From UBA6901 sp964355495 (GTDB taxonomy: Bacteria > Pseudomonadota > Gammaproteobacteria > Acidiferrobacterales > UBA6901), in the NCBI GenBank assembly GCA_964355495.1, contig CAYHES010000004.1, positions 1 to 44,434 of the forward strand: 44,434 bases of DNA. Direction: 5' to 3'. The notes beneath the pieces are model-generated. The model saw nothing but the letters and a program-made list of their open reading frames with translations. It did not search any database and was not told where the DNA came from. Positions 8,896 to 16,840 of the stretch are shown piece after piece. Position numbers and translations under genes: made by a program. Within the stretch, counting starts at the first letter, position 1. The number at the start of each line of letters is the position of its first letter.

Positions 8896-9717
8896 TCAGC
8901 GCCGCGCCAGCGCGCGGTGGCGATAACAGTGCATCAGGTGGTCGTTGACCAGGCCGGTCGCCTGCATGTGCGCGTAGACGATGGTCGAGCCGACAAAACG
9001 GAACCCGCGTTTCTTGAGATCGGCACTGAGTGCGTCCGATTCGGGCGTGCGCGCCGGGATCTGCCGCAGCGTCCTCCAGCGGTTGACGATCGGCCGGCCG
9101 CCGACGAACTGCCAGACATAACGGTCGAAGCTGCCGAACTCCTTCTGTACGGCAAGAAAGGCGCGCGCATTGCCGATCGCCGATGCGATCTTGAGGCGGT
9201 TGCGGATGATGCCGGCGTTCTTCAGCAGCGTCTTCACCTTGCGTGCGTCGAAGCGCGCCACGCGCCGCGGGTCGAAACCGGCAAAGGCAGCGCGATAGGC
9301 GGCGCGCTTGTGCAGCACCGTGCGCCAGCTCAGGCCGGCCTGCGCGCCTTCCAGAATCAGGAACTCGAAGTGTTTGCGGTCGTCGTGCACCGGCACGCCC
9401 CATTCCTCATCGTGGTAACGGAGCATGTGCGGGTCGTTGGCCGGCCAGGCGCAGCGCGGTTTCACGGCCGCGGCCGCCTTGAGCTGCGCCTTGCGCTTCG
9501 CCGGCAGCCGCTTCCAGTCACGGTCGCGCAGCGCGCCCTCGATGGCGTATACCAGGTTGAGAGTGGCGTTGTAGCCGTGCGCCCTGAGAATCCTGTAGGC
9601 ATCGACCGCGCCGAGCTTTTCCAGGTCGCGGCGGGTGTGCACGCCGATGGCGTTCAGCCAGCGCGTGCTCGCCGGGCCGAGGTTTTGCAATGCCGTGAGT
9701 GTACCGATTTTGGTCAT
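8896..9717 (-). CDS. tag: TfoX_C domain fused to DNA-3-methyladenine glycosylase I (Tag)
   Basis: A 273-residue fusion. Residues about 5-80 look like the TfoX C-terminal domain (LQNLGPASTRWLNAIGVHTR, then YRILRAHGYNATLNLVYAIEG), a helical domain with HhH character that normally sits behind the TfoX competence regulator. Residues about 87-273 are a complete Tag glycosylase that excises 3-methyladenine from alkylated DNA. The zinc ligands of Tag are present (C89, H102, H260, C264), the catalytic Glu in LILEGAQAGLSW is E123, and HDEEWG is conserved. ATG 9717 is chosen because TfoX_C begins just after it; the longer frame upstream reads as non-protein. The extra domain may add DNA binding. Tag alone is usually about 190 residues. 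Confidence 0.88.
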   Translation of the reverse strand: MTKIGTLTALQNLGPASTRWLNAIGVHTRRDLEKLGAVDAYRILRAHGYNATLNLVYAIEGALRDRDWKRLPAKRKAQLKAAAAVKPRCAWPANDPHMLRYHDEEWGVPVHDDRKHFEFLILEGAQAGLSWRTVLHKRAAYRAAFAGFDPRRVARFDARKVKTLLKNAGIIRNRLKIASAIGNARAFLAVQKEFGSFDRYVWQFVGGRPIVNRWRTLRQIPARTPESDALSADLKKRGFRFVGSTIVYAHMQATGLVNDHLMHCYRHRALARR

Positions 9718-9929
9718 GGGCCGGGCCGGGAAGCGACGCTGGCAGGCTAGCATGTTCCAAACTGCGGCAGTATCCATCCCCGGCACCGGCTGTATGCGCC
9801 AATCGGGCCACGGCCGGTGCGTCACAGGTTCCGAAGAATCAGGGACTTGGAACGCGTGAATTTGACGCTGGCCTGGAGCCGTCCGTGGCATATTTGTTGC
9901 AAATAGTGCTCAAAATCTGGCGCCCCTCC

Positions 9930-11528
9930 ATGCAAGCATTCTTGACCGGAAAGAATCGCCACCTACTCGCCATTGCCGTCAGCTTGGCGCTTTTATTCAC
10001 GCTCGCCGACGTCGCGGTGCATGTGTGGCTGGATGTGTCGGGTGCGGTGACCGCGCGACCGTGGTGGTCGGTTGTTCTTGTGGAATTGACCGCGCCCGGC
10101 GCCCATGAGCTGTGGACGCGGATGCTGGGTGGCGGGCTGTTCGTATTGTTTGTCGCCTATGTTCTGTATGAGCGCCGGCGCTCCGGGCTTCAGCTCCATT
10201 ATCAGGCCAATCACGACGCGCTTACCGGCCTGCCTAATCGCAAGGCCTTTCTCGAACAACTCGACAGCGAGGTGGCGCGGGCGCATCGCAACCATCAGAA
10301 ATTCGCCCTGCTGTTCATCAACCTCGACAACTTCAAGGCGGTGAACGATACGCTTGGCCACGAAGATGGCGACTGCCTGCTGCTGGTGGCGGCACAGCGT
10401 CTGTGTTTCGTGCCGCGCCAGTCCGACATGCTGGCCCGGATCGGTGGCGATGAGTTCGTGTTGCTGGCGCGCGATGTGCAGGATCCGGTCGCCATCTCGG
10501 CCGTGGCCCAGCGACTGCTGGAGGCCCTGTCGATGCCGTGGGACATCAATGGCCACCCGCTGCATGTCACGGCCAGTATCGGCATCACGGTGTTCCCTGG
10601 CGATGGCGCCGATGCCCAGACGCTGCTGCGCCACGTCGATATCGCCACGCATCACGCCAAGGGCAGGGGCCGGAATTGCTATCAGTTTTACGCGCCCGAA
10701 ATGAACGAGCGTGCCGTGGCGCGCGTGCACCTTGAAAGCCGCCTGCGTCAGGCACTGGAGCGCGGCGAATTCGAACTGCATTACCAGCCGCAGGTTGATC
10801 TCAACACCTTCAGGGTGATCGGCGCCGAGGCGCTGATACGCTGGCGCGATGCACAGGGCAATCCGATTGCACCGATGCAGTTCATTCCACTCGCCGAAGA
10901 GACCGGGCTGATCGTGCCGATCGGCGAATGGGTGTTGCGCACCGCCTGCGCGCAGGCGGTGGCATGGCAACGGCTCGGGTTGCCGCCACTGTGCATGGGC
11001 GTGAATGTGTCCGGACGGCAATTGCGGCAGGACGACTTTGTCAGCGTGGTGCGTGCGGCGCTGCGTGACACCGGGCTCGAACCGCGCTGGCTCGAGCTCG
11101 AAATCACCGAAAGCCTGCTCATGGAGAAGCTGGAAGAGAGCATCGGCAAACTCAAGGAACTGCGGGCGCTCGGTGTCCAGGTCGCCATCGATGACTTCGG
11201 CACGGGTTATTCATCCATGAATTACCTGCACCGCCTGCCGATCGACCGCCTCAAGATCGACCGCAGCTTCATCCAGAACATCACCCAGAACGGCGACGAC
11301 CCGGTGGTGGCGCGCGCCATTATCGCGCTGGGACACGCGCTCGGGCTCAGTATCGTGGCCGAGGGCGTGGAGACCGAGGTGCAATCCGGGTTCCTGCGCG
11401 ACCAGCTTTGTCAGACCGTGCAGGGCTTTCTGTACAGCCGCCCGCTGACCGTGGGGCAGTTTGAGGCGCATCTCGCCAATCCGCCCGCTCACACGCAGGT
11501 TAAAGACATCCGGCCGGCGCCGCACTGA
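9930..11528 (+). CDS. Membrane GGDEF-EAL protein (cyclic di-GMP synthesis and breakdown)
   Basis: A 532-residue protein. Two membrane helices near the N-terminus (LLAIAVSLALLFTLADVAV, and LFVLFVAYVLYERRR at about 65-80) bracket a short periplasmic part. The GGDEF domain spans about 90-255 with an intact catalytic loop GGDEF at 172-176 and an inhibitory-site RxxD (RQSD) five residues before it. The EAL domain spans about 275-520 with EAL at 300-302 and DDFGTGYSS, the metal-binding loop of active phosphodiesterases. Both activities therefore look possible. It is a single-gene unit diverging from tag. ATG 9930 is preferred over far-upstream starts that would overlap tag. Confidence 0.92.
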   Translation: MQAFLTGKNRHLLAIAVSLALLFTLADVAVHVWLDVSGAVTARPWWSVVLVELTAPGAHELWTRMLGGGLFVLFVAYVLYERRRSGLQLHYQANHDALTGLPNRKAFLEQLDSEVARAHRNHQKFALLFINLDNFKAVNDTLGHEDGDCLLLVAAQRLCFVPRQSDMLARIGGDEFVLLARDVQDPVAISAVAQRLLEALSMPWDINGHPLHVTASIGITVFPGDGADAQTLLRHVDIATHHAKGRGRNCYQFYAPEMNERAVARVHLESRLRQALERGEFELHYQPQVDLNTFRVIGAEALIRWRDAQGNPIAPMQFIPLAEETGLIVPIGEWVLRTACAQAVAWQRLGLPPLCMGVNVSGRQLRQDDFVSVVRAALRDTGLEPRWLELEITESLLMEKLEESIGKLKELRALGVQVAIDDFGTGYSSMNYLHRLPIDRLKIDRSFIQNITQNGDDPVVARAIIALGHALGLSIVAEGVETEVQSGFLRDQLCQTVQGFLYSRPLTVGQFEAHLANPPAHTQVKDIRPAPH

Positions 11529-11616
11529 TTGCCTTCCGGGCCCTCGCCACGGCTGCGCGTGCGGATAGCGTTCTTTATCGAGCGCCACAAACCGGCCGCG
11601 GAATCTCACCGCCGTC

Positions 11617-11760
11617 TCACCGCCGGAGCGGGGCACGCAACGTCAGTCCCGTGGCGTCGAAGTGCGCCACGGTCACACCCATGGCGCGGATGAGTGGAAT
11701 CTGTGCATGCAGGGCCCGTTCCGGTTCCCGCAGTACTTCGGTTCCGAGCGGCTGCCTGGG
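11617..11760 (-). pseudogene. Remnant of a YiiD_C-type thioesterase (N-terminal piece only)
   Basis: The frame directly behind the GlpD-like stop reads ERALHAQIPLIRAMGV, then VTVAHFDATGLTLRAPLRR, then TGA. This matches the start of the YiiD C-terminal thioesterase domain, in which a hot-dog fold begins with an HxxIPLxRAMGV segment. The expected continuation (NHKGTAFGGS-type loop) is missing. There is no ATG, GTG or TTG upstream within the frame. I read this as a truncated leftover rather than a working gene. The family match is from memory of the motif, so it is moderate. Confidence 0.45.
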
Positions 11761-12924
11761 CTAGTCCTTGAGCCGCAGTGTGGCGGTGTCGGCGCGCGCC
11801 GGCCGCACGGGTAATGCCGCACGCAGCAACGTCAGCGCCTTCCGTGCGGTAGCCCGGTAGCCGGTGAGTTTGCCGCCGTAGATGTTGACCAGGTGTGGCT
11901 GTTCCGGTGTATCAGTCCGATAGAGTGTTTCGCGCGGCCGGTGGAAGGCCGTGCCTTGCGCCAACGGCAACACGCGCAGGCCGGCGAACTGGTCGCGCAG
12001 CGACGCGTCGCGCTCCGGAAAATAACGGTGGAAAGTACGCAACAGGTATTCCACCTCCGCCGGCAGCGGCCGCACCCGCGCCGGATCGCCGCGGAAGTGC
12101 GTTTCGGTGGTGCCGACCAGGGTCATGCCGCGCCACGGCATGACAAATACCGCGCGCCCGTCCTCGGCCTCGGTGTAATACACGCCGCGCTGCAATGCCC
12201 CGTCGAGCACGATATGTGCTCCCTGTACCAGCTCGATCGCAGGTGGCGGTACTTGCGGCGTGATGCGCGCCAACACGGTATTGATCCACGGGCCGGCGGC
12301 ATTCACCAGCGCCGTGCAGTGGCTCTCGGCCTCGCCCCGCGGTGTGCGGTAGCGCACGGCATAGCCGCTTGCGGTGCGCTGGGCAGCGAGGAACTCACCG
12401 GGCAGGACCAGTTGCGCGCCGAGCGATTGCGCCGAGCGCATCACCGCCAGGGTGAGCGCGGCATCATCGGTCTGGGCATCCTGATAGCGGAATACTGCCT
12501 GAAGATTTTCGGTGGCGAGGCCGTCGAGCTCGCCCCACTGCGCGCGCGGCAGCGCGGCGAACCACGCATGCCGGCGCAGGTTGCCGAGCAGCGCGTAGAG
12601 GCTGAGGCCGGCGCGGATTTGCCACGGCCGGCGCGCGGTGTGACGGTAGACCGGAATATGGAACGGCACCAGCCGCACCAGCTGCGGCGCGATGCGCAGC
12701 AGAATATCGCGCTCGCGCAGGCTCTCGCGCACCAGATTGAACTGGCCGCTTTCCAGATAACGCAGCCCGCCGTGAATGAGTTTGCTCGAACGGCAGGAGG
12801 TGGCGCTGGCGATGCCGGACTGTTCCAGCACCAGCGCCGTATATCCAGCGGCGGCCGCCGCCTGGGCCACGCCGGCACCGTGGATGCCGCCGCCGATCAC
12901 GACCAGATCGTGCTGTCCGGTCAT
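11761..12924 (-). CDS. GlpD-like FAD-dependent glycerol-3-phosphate dehydrogenase, short form
   Basis: A 387-residue FAD oxidoreductase of the GlpA/GlpD type, which oxidises glycerol-3-phosphate to dihydroxyacetone phosphate and passes electrons to quinone. The dinucleotide-binding start LVVIGGGIHGAGVAQAAA, the family motif SSKLIHGGLRYLE and the late TETHFRGDP and IYGGKLTGYR motifs are all present. Standard GlpD is about 500 residues. This one ends soon after the GKLT motif and lacks the C-terminal all-helical domain (DAO_C). Its start overlaps the stop of the phosphodiesterase gene by four bases (ATGA), a clear sign of coupling. The pair can channel glycerophosphodiesters to glycolysis. Confidence 0.87.
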   Translation of the reverse strand: MTGQHDLVVIGGGIHGAGVAQAAAAAGYTALVLEQSGIASATSCRSSKLIHGGLRYLESGQFNLVRESLRERDILLRIAPQLVRLVPFHIPVYRHTARRPWQIRAGLSLYALLGNLRRHAWFAALPRAQWGELDGLATENLQAVFRYQDAQTDDAALTLAVMRSAQSLGAQLVLPGEFLAAQRTASGYAVRYRTPRGEAESHCTALVNAAGPWINTVLARITPQVPPPAIELVQGAHIVLDGALQRGVYYTEAEDGRAVFVMPWRGMTLVGTTETHFRGDPARVRPLPAEVEYLLRTFHRYFPERDASLRDQFAGLRVLPLAQGTAFHRPRETLYRTDTPEQPHLVNIYGGKLTGYRATARKALTLLRAALPVRPARADTATLRLKD

Positions 12925-13670
12925 GCCGGACTTTTGCGCAGCGGCTCGAAAGCGGCGAGCATCTCGCCGATGGCGAAGGTCTCGATGAAGCCCACGCCGC
13001 GCTTCGCCAGCTTGAGCGCGAGTTGCGGGTCGGTGATTTCGTACACCACGATCTTGGCGCCGGCCTTCTCGAGATCGCCGAAGCGCGGCAGGTCCACGGC
13101 GTCGCAGAACAGGTAGTCCGGGCGGATCGCCTGCACGTCGGCGTTGCGCTGGTGGTGCCAGCGCTCCAGGATGGCGCCAACGCTGTGATAGCCCTGCTGG
13201 CGCGCCGCGGCCAGCACCGGCACGTTGTAGGAGATCAGCACGCACTGCGGTAGCACCGGCGCCAGCGAACGCAGCACGTTGTCCAGCACCGTCTGCACGC
13301 CGAACACCTCGATCGACACGCGCTTGAGCTCGATAAACGCGGTCACCTGCGGGTGGCGCGCGAGCAGCGCGCCGAGCTCGGCGAGCGTCGTGATCGGGTT
13401 CTGCGCGAACTTGTAGCCGAAGCGCTCGAATTCGAATACGTGGAAGGCCTTGAGCTCCTCGCGCGTGTAGCGGTGGATCATGCCCTGCGCGCGGCACAGC
13501 CGGTCCAGGGTGCGGTCGTGGAACAGCACCGGCACCTTGTCGGCGCTCAACTGCACATCCACCTCGACGTAGCGCGCGCCGGCGCGGATCGCCGCTTCGA
13601 TGCCGATCAGCGTGTTCTCGGGGTAGTGCAGCGCATAGCCGCGATGGGCGACCAGTTCCGGGATATCCAA
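12921..13670 (-). CDS. ugpQ: Glycerophosphodiester phosphodiesterase
   Basis: A 249-residue TIM-barrel GDPD enzyme that hydrolyses glycerophosphodiesters to glycerol-3-phosphate and an alcohol. The metal and catalytic motifs are intact: VAHRGYALHYPENT, EVDVQLSAD and LFHDRTLDRLC, followed by FIELKR and the C-terminal YEITDP strand. No signal peptide is visible, which favours the cytoplasmic UgpQ type over periplasmic GlpQ. It lies four bases into the GlpD-like gene, and the product is that enzyme's substrate. Residues look complete and the length is typical. Confidence 0.88.
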   Translation of the reverse strand: MDIPELVAHRGYALHYPENTLIGIEAAIRAGARYVEVDVQLSADKVPVLFHDRTLDRLCRAQGMIHRYTREELKAFHVFEFERFGYKFAQNPITTLAELGALLARHPQVTAFIELKRVSIEVFGVQTVLDNVLRSLAPVLPQCVLISYNVPVLAAARQQGYHSVGAILERWHHQRNADVQAIRPDYLFCDAVDLPRFGDLEKAGAKIVVYEITDPQLALKLAKRGVGFIETFAIGEMLAAFEPLRKSPA

Positions 13671-13743
13671 ATCAATGTGCTCCTGCCGTCGGTACGGTGC
13701 CTGGACTTTACCACCCCGCGGGCGCGGCCGCGAACCACGCCGG

Positions 13744-14394
13744 TCAGCGCACGCGCACCACCCGCAGCAGCGCGGTTGTCATGACAACGAGGCCGGCAAG
13801 ATACAGCGGCCAGGCGAATGCGCCCGGCAGCCAGCCGTGCAACGCCGCCGCGCCGCCGGTCAGCAGTGGCCAGGCCGGTGCGAGAAAGCTGGCCAGGGCC
13901 AGCAGCGCGCCGGCCACGAACAGCAGCGCATCCGTCCGGCGCAGGCGCAAATCACGCGGCGTGGCCAGTACCCACCCGCCCCAGAGCGCGAACAGCAGCG
14001 CGATCAACGCCGGCGCCAGCCATGGTCCGAACCACGGCCAGGGCATGAGAAACAGGATGTCCCATTCCAGCCACCGGTCGGGCCAGCCAAGGTAGGCCTT
14101 CAGCCAGATGTAGTAGAAGATATCCCACAGTCCAAACACATACACAAACGCCGCGCACCGGCGCACGAAACCGCGCGCGGCCAGCAGTGCAACGACGAGC
14201 ATCATGACCAGCGTAGCGAGTTCGCGCGCCAGTTCGAGCGCAAGATCGTCGGCGCTCAGCAACCGCAACGGGAAGAGCGCGAGCGGATTCTCCGGGTAAT
14301 AGACGTGGCGCAGGTGCACGACCACGGCCGCCTCGACCAGCGCCATGGCAATGGCGTAGGCCGCAAGCCACAGCAGCAACGCGCGTGGTTTCAT
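13744..14394 (-). CDS. Integral membrane protein of unknown function
   Basis: A 216-residue protein with about six hydrophobic segments, for example LLLWLAAYAIAMALVEAAVV, LATLVMMLVVALLAA, WFGPWLAPALIALLFALWG and LFVAGALLALASFLA. Between the second and fourth segments lie many aromatic residues (FGLWDIFYYIWLKAYLGWP). I do not recognise a named family. ATG 14394 is chosen because the helix starts immediately after it. The gene lies 73 bases upstream of the phosphodiesterase on the same strand and may share its transcript. No catalytic motif is apparent. Confidence 0.72.
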   Translation of the reverse strand: MKPRALLLWLAAYAIAMALVEAAVVVHLRHVYYPENPLALFPLRLLSADDLALELARELATLVMMLVVALLAARGFVRRCAAFVYVFGLWDIFYYIWLKAYLGWPDRWLEWDILFLMPWPWFGPWLAPALIALLFALWGGWVLATPRDLRLRRTDALLFVAGALLALASFLAPAWPLLTGGAAALHGWLPGAFAWPLYLAGLVVMTTALLRVVRVR

Positions 14395-14468
14395 AAACGG
14401 GTCTCGCTGTTCACGAATGCAGGCCCGCGGCCGGTGCACGTCACGGTCGGCGTGAGCATGTCATGCGG

Positions 14469-15250
14469 TCAGTGCAGATAGCTGCGCAGTGATGGCGGCA
14501 GCGGCTGGCGCAGCAGCGCATTGCGCGCCTGCCACTCGTCGCCGGCTTCGAGCGTCGCCAGGAAGCGGGTCTCGCCGCCGGCCTGCACGGCGATCGGCAC
14601 GCCGTCGCGCGCGCGATTTCCTCGATCGGCTTCTGTGTGGCCGACAGGCCGATGCGCGTGAGCGCGTGCGGGCTTGCGAGCGCCGCCAGGCGTTCCAGCG
14701 ACAGCGCCAGATGCGAGCCACGCTTGCTGCCGGCCACCGCATGAATCTCATCCACGATCATCGTACGCGCCGTCGCCAGCATGTTGCGCCCGGATTCGCT
14801 GGTGAGCAGCAGATACAGCGACTCGGGAGTCGTGACCAGAATATGCGGCGGGCGCTTGATCATGGCCGCGCGCTCGCCGGGCGTGGTGTCGCCGGTGCGC
14901 ACCTGCACGCGAATGTCCACGTCCGGCAGATGGAGCGCCTTCAGTTGCGCACGAATGCCGGCCAGCGGCCATTGCAGGTTGCGCTCAATGTCGTTGGACA
15001 GCGCCTTGAGCGGCGACACGTACACCACGCGGGTTTCGTCTGCGAGCCGGCCTTCAACGCCGTCGCGCACCAGTGCATCGATCGCCGCGAGGAACGCCGC
15101 CAGTGTCTTGCCCGAGCCGGTGGGCGCGGCGATCAGTGTGTGTTGTCCGGCACGGATTGCCGGCCAGGCCTCGGCCTGCGGCGCCGTCGGCGCGCTGAAG
15201 GTCGCCTGGAACCAGCCAGCGACGGCGGGATGAAAGGGCGTGAACGGCAT
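14469..15250 (-). pseudogene. Lhr-type DEAD/DEAH helicase with internal deletion
   Basis: The first 210 codons read as the N-terminus of a large Lhr helicase: FHPAVAGWFQATF, the Walker A loop APTGSGKTLAAF, VYVSPLKALSNDI, ILVTTPESLYLLLTS, DEIHA and GLSATQKPIEEIA. Lhr proteins are normally over 800 residues. After IEEIAR the frame degenerates. In another frame at about 14605-14469 a second protein-like piece appears (GVPIAVQAGGETRFLA, then EWQARNALLRQPLPP), which resembles an Lhr-type C-terminus and ends in TGA. The middle has apparently been deleted and the ends joined out of frame. Motor domain 2 is absent, so no helicase is expected. The C-terminal match is from memory. Confidence 0.7.
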
Positions 15251-15288
15251 GCTCAGTCGGCGTCAGCCTCAGTGATCAAAAGAAACTC

Positions 15289-15693
15289 TTATTCCCCTCT
15301 CCCGCTTGCGGGAGAGGGGTCGGGGGAGACGACTGCATGGATGCAGGAGGTAGGGCAGCGCCGGGAGCGGCTGCCGAGGGTGCAACGAATTTGCTCCAAC
15401 ACACTCTCCAACTGCTGCATCACATCGTTGTTCCAGAAACGCAGCACTGTATAACCCTGGCTGCGCAACCACGCATCCCGATCCTGGTCGTAGTCCACCT
15501 GTTCAGAATGCTGACCACCGTCAATCTCGATAATCAGCCGCTGCTCCAGACACACAAAATCCACAATGTAGCGGCCCATAGGTTTTTGCCGCTTGAATTT
15601 CAGACCCAAGAAACGATGCGCCCGCAGGTGATACCACAGTCGTTGCTCGGCCTCGGTCTGTTTGCTGCGTAAGGTTTTGGCATTGTTGAGCAT
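15289..15693 (-). CDS. DUF559-family endonuclease-like protein
   Basis: A 134-residue single-domain protein of the DUF559 family, a small Vsr-related PD-(D/E)XK nuclease fold. Family marks are KLRSxQT-type start (NAKTLRSKQTEAEQRLWYHL), LGLKFKRQKPMGRYIVDFVC, LIIEIDGGQHSEQ and a C-terminal GYTVLRFWNNDV. The conserved Asp of IVDFVC and Glu/Asp of IEIDGGQH are the likely metal ligands. The last dozen codons (SPDPSPASGRGE) and the stop come from a palindromic repeat at 15294-15329, so gene end and repeat overlap. Further copies of that repeat lie just upstream of the start. A link to mobility is inferred from this arrangement. Confidence 0.85.
   Translation of the reverse strand: MLNNAKTLRSKQTEAEQRLWYHLRAHRFLGLKFKRQKPMGRYIVDFVCLEQRLIIEIDGGQHSEQVDYDQDRDAWLRSQGYTVLRFWNNDVMQQLESVLEQIRCTLGSRSRRCPTSCIHAVVSPDPSPASGRGE
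15294..15329 (+). repeat. GC-rich palindromic repeat at the 3' end of the DUF559 gene
   Basis: A stem CCCCTCTCCCGC / GCGGGAGAGGGG followed by a G-rich tail. It encodes the last residues of the DUF559 protein and lies in the same orientation as the copies at 6495, 15784 and 43137. Confidence 0.9.
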
Positions 15694-15712
15694 GCGCCTG
15701 TATCCCTTGGCA

Positions 15713-15821
15713 CCCTCTCCCCCAGCCCCTCTCCCGCAGGCGGGAGAGGGGAGCAGTATGCTTCATACACGAAACCCTTTACGCCCCTCTCCCACTCGTG
15801 GGAGAGGGGTAGGGGAGAGGG
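15713..15821. repeat. Inverted pair of GC-rich palindromes upstream of the DUF559 gene
   Basis: At 15713-15751 the unit is in reverse orientation (tail, then stem), and at 15784-15821 in forward orientation (stem, then tail), separated by about 32 bases. The stems are CCCCTCTCCCGC with a two-base AG loop region, and CCCCTCTCCCAC with a GTGGGAGAGGGG partner. With the copy at 15294 they bracket the DUF559 gene on both sides. Confidence 0.9.
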
Positions 15822-15964
15822 CGGTTCCGTTCTCTCCAGTAACTATCTTGATCCCAACTGCCTGTGACTGCCAGCCCTGTCACGGACAGCGTGACAAAAC
15901 CCGCAGACAAGCGCTACCTTTGGCGTCACAGGCCGGCATCCGCCGCCCGGAATCGGGAGCAACC

Positions 15965-16786
15965 ATGAGTGTGAGCGGAAAACCCAAGACCCAGAACATG
16001 GCCCTGTTCTGCGATTTCGAGAACGTCGCGATCGGCGTGCGCGACGTGCGCGCCGCCGAGTTCGACATCCAGAAGGTGCTGGAGCGGTTGCTGCTCAAGG
16101 GCAGCATCGTGGTCAAGAAGGCCTATTGCGACTGGGACCGTTACAAGCAGTTCAAGGCCACCATGCACGAGGCGGCGTTCGAGCTTATCGAAATTCCGCA
16201 CGTGCGCCAGTCGGGCAAGAACTCGGCCGACATCCGCATGGTGGTCGACGCCCTCGACCTCTGCTACACCAAGGCGCACGTCGATACCTTCGTCATCATC
16301 AGCGGCGACTCGGACTTCTCGCCGCTGGTCAGCAAGCTGCGCGAGAACAACAAGCTGGTGATCGGCGTCGGGGTGAAGCAATCCACCTCCGACCTGTTGA
16401 TCGCCAACTGCGACGAGTTCATTTTTTACGACGACCTGGTGCGTGAGCAGAAAAAAACGCCGCAGCGCAAACCCAAGGCGGCCGCTGGCAAGGCGCCGGA
16501 GAAAGCCGCCGCCGGCGATGACACGCAGAAGCAGCAGGAGGCGCTCGACCTGGTGGTGGAAACGGTCGAGGACCTGTTCAAGGAACGCGGCGAGGAGGAA
16601 AAGGTGTGGGGCTCGATGGTCAAGCAGGCGCTGAAGCGCCGCAAGCCCGGCTTCAACGAGACCTACCACGGCTTTCGTACCTTCAGCAAACTGCTGGAAG
16701 CGGCACAGGCGCGCGGCCTGTTGCAACTGGAACACGACGAGAAGTCCGGCGGTTACATCGTCACGAGCCTCGCGGCCGAAGAGTAA
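15965..16786 (+). CDS. NYN (LabA/DUF88) domain protein with OST-HTH/LOTUS domain
   Basis: A 273-residue protein. Residues about 10-155 form a NYN nuclease domain of the PIN-like fold: MALFCDFENVAIG holds the first acidic residues, SADIRMVVDALDL the central ones, and FVIISGDSDFSPLV the last Asp pair. A Lys/Ala-rich linker (about 160-185) leads to a helical domain at about 190-270 (DLVVETVEDLFKERGEEEKVWGS, then FSKLLEAAQARGLLQLE), which fits the OST-HTH/LOTUS RNA-binding fold. This pairing is typical of bacterial LabA-like proteins thought to process RNA. ATG 15965 follows GGGAGC. It is a single gene after the palindrome cluster. Confidence 0.85.
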   Translation: MSVSGKPKTQNMALFCDFENVAIGVRDVRAAEFDIQKVLERLLLKGSIVVKKAYCDWDRYKQFKATMHEAAFELIEIPHVRQSGKNSADIRMVVDALDLCYTKAHVDTFVIISGDSDFSPLVSKLRENNKLVIGVGVKQSTSDLLIANCDEFIFYDDLVREQKKTPQRKPKAAAGKAPEKAAAGDDTQKQQEALDLVVETVEDLFKERGEEEKVWGSMVKQALKRRKPGFNETYHGFRTFSKLLEAAQARGLLQLEHDEKSGGYIVTSLAAEE

Positions 16787-16840
16787 TCCCGCGGCACGGA
16801 TCGGCGCACGTTGCAGGTATCATATCGCGGAGCATGCTGC

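Larger units (their letters stand above)
15289..15821. mobile_element. Putative DUF559 nuclease / palindromic-repeat unit
   Basis: The whole unit is repeat, nuclease gene, repeat pair. It is inserted between the broken lhr gene and the NYN-domain gene. Solitary copies of the same repeat at 6495-6651 and in hsdM suggest that the repeats spread without the gene. The layout parallels REP sequences with their RAYT transposase, but the enzyme is a different fold. Mobility is inferred and not shown by target duplications. Confidence 0.4.

Noticed and set aside
11893..13116. A 407-codon plus-strand frame
   Set aside because: It lies antisense to the glpD-like and phosphodiesterase genes, both of which have complete family motifs.
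13744..15250. Lhr helicase as an intact short helicase
   Set aside because: Motor domain 2 is missing and the frame changes after IEEIAR, so it is listed as a pseudogene.
15289..15821. CRISPR-like array in the palindrome cluster
   Set aside because: The repeats change orientation, the spacers are not uniform and a gene lies between them. No cas gene is present.
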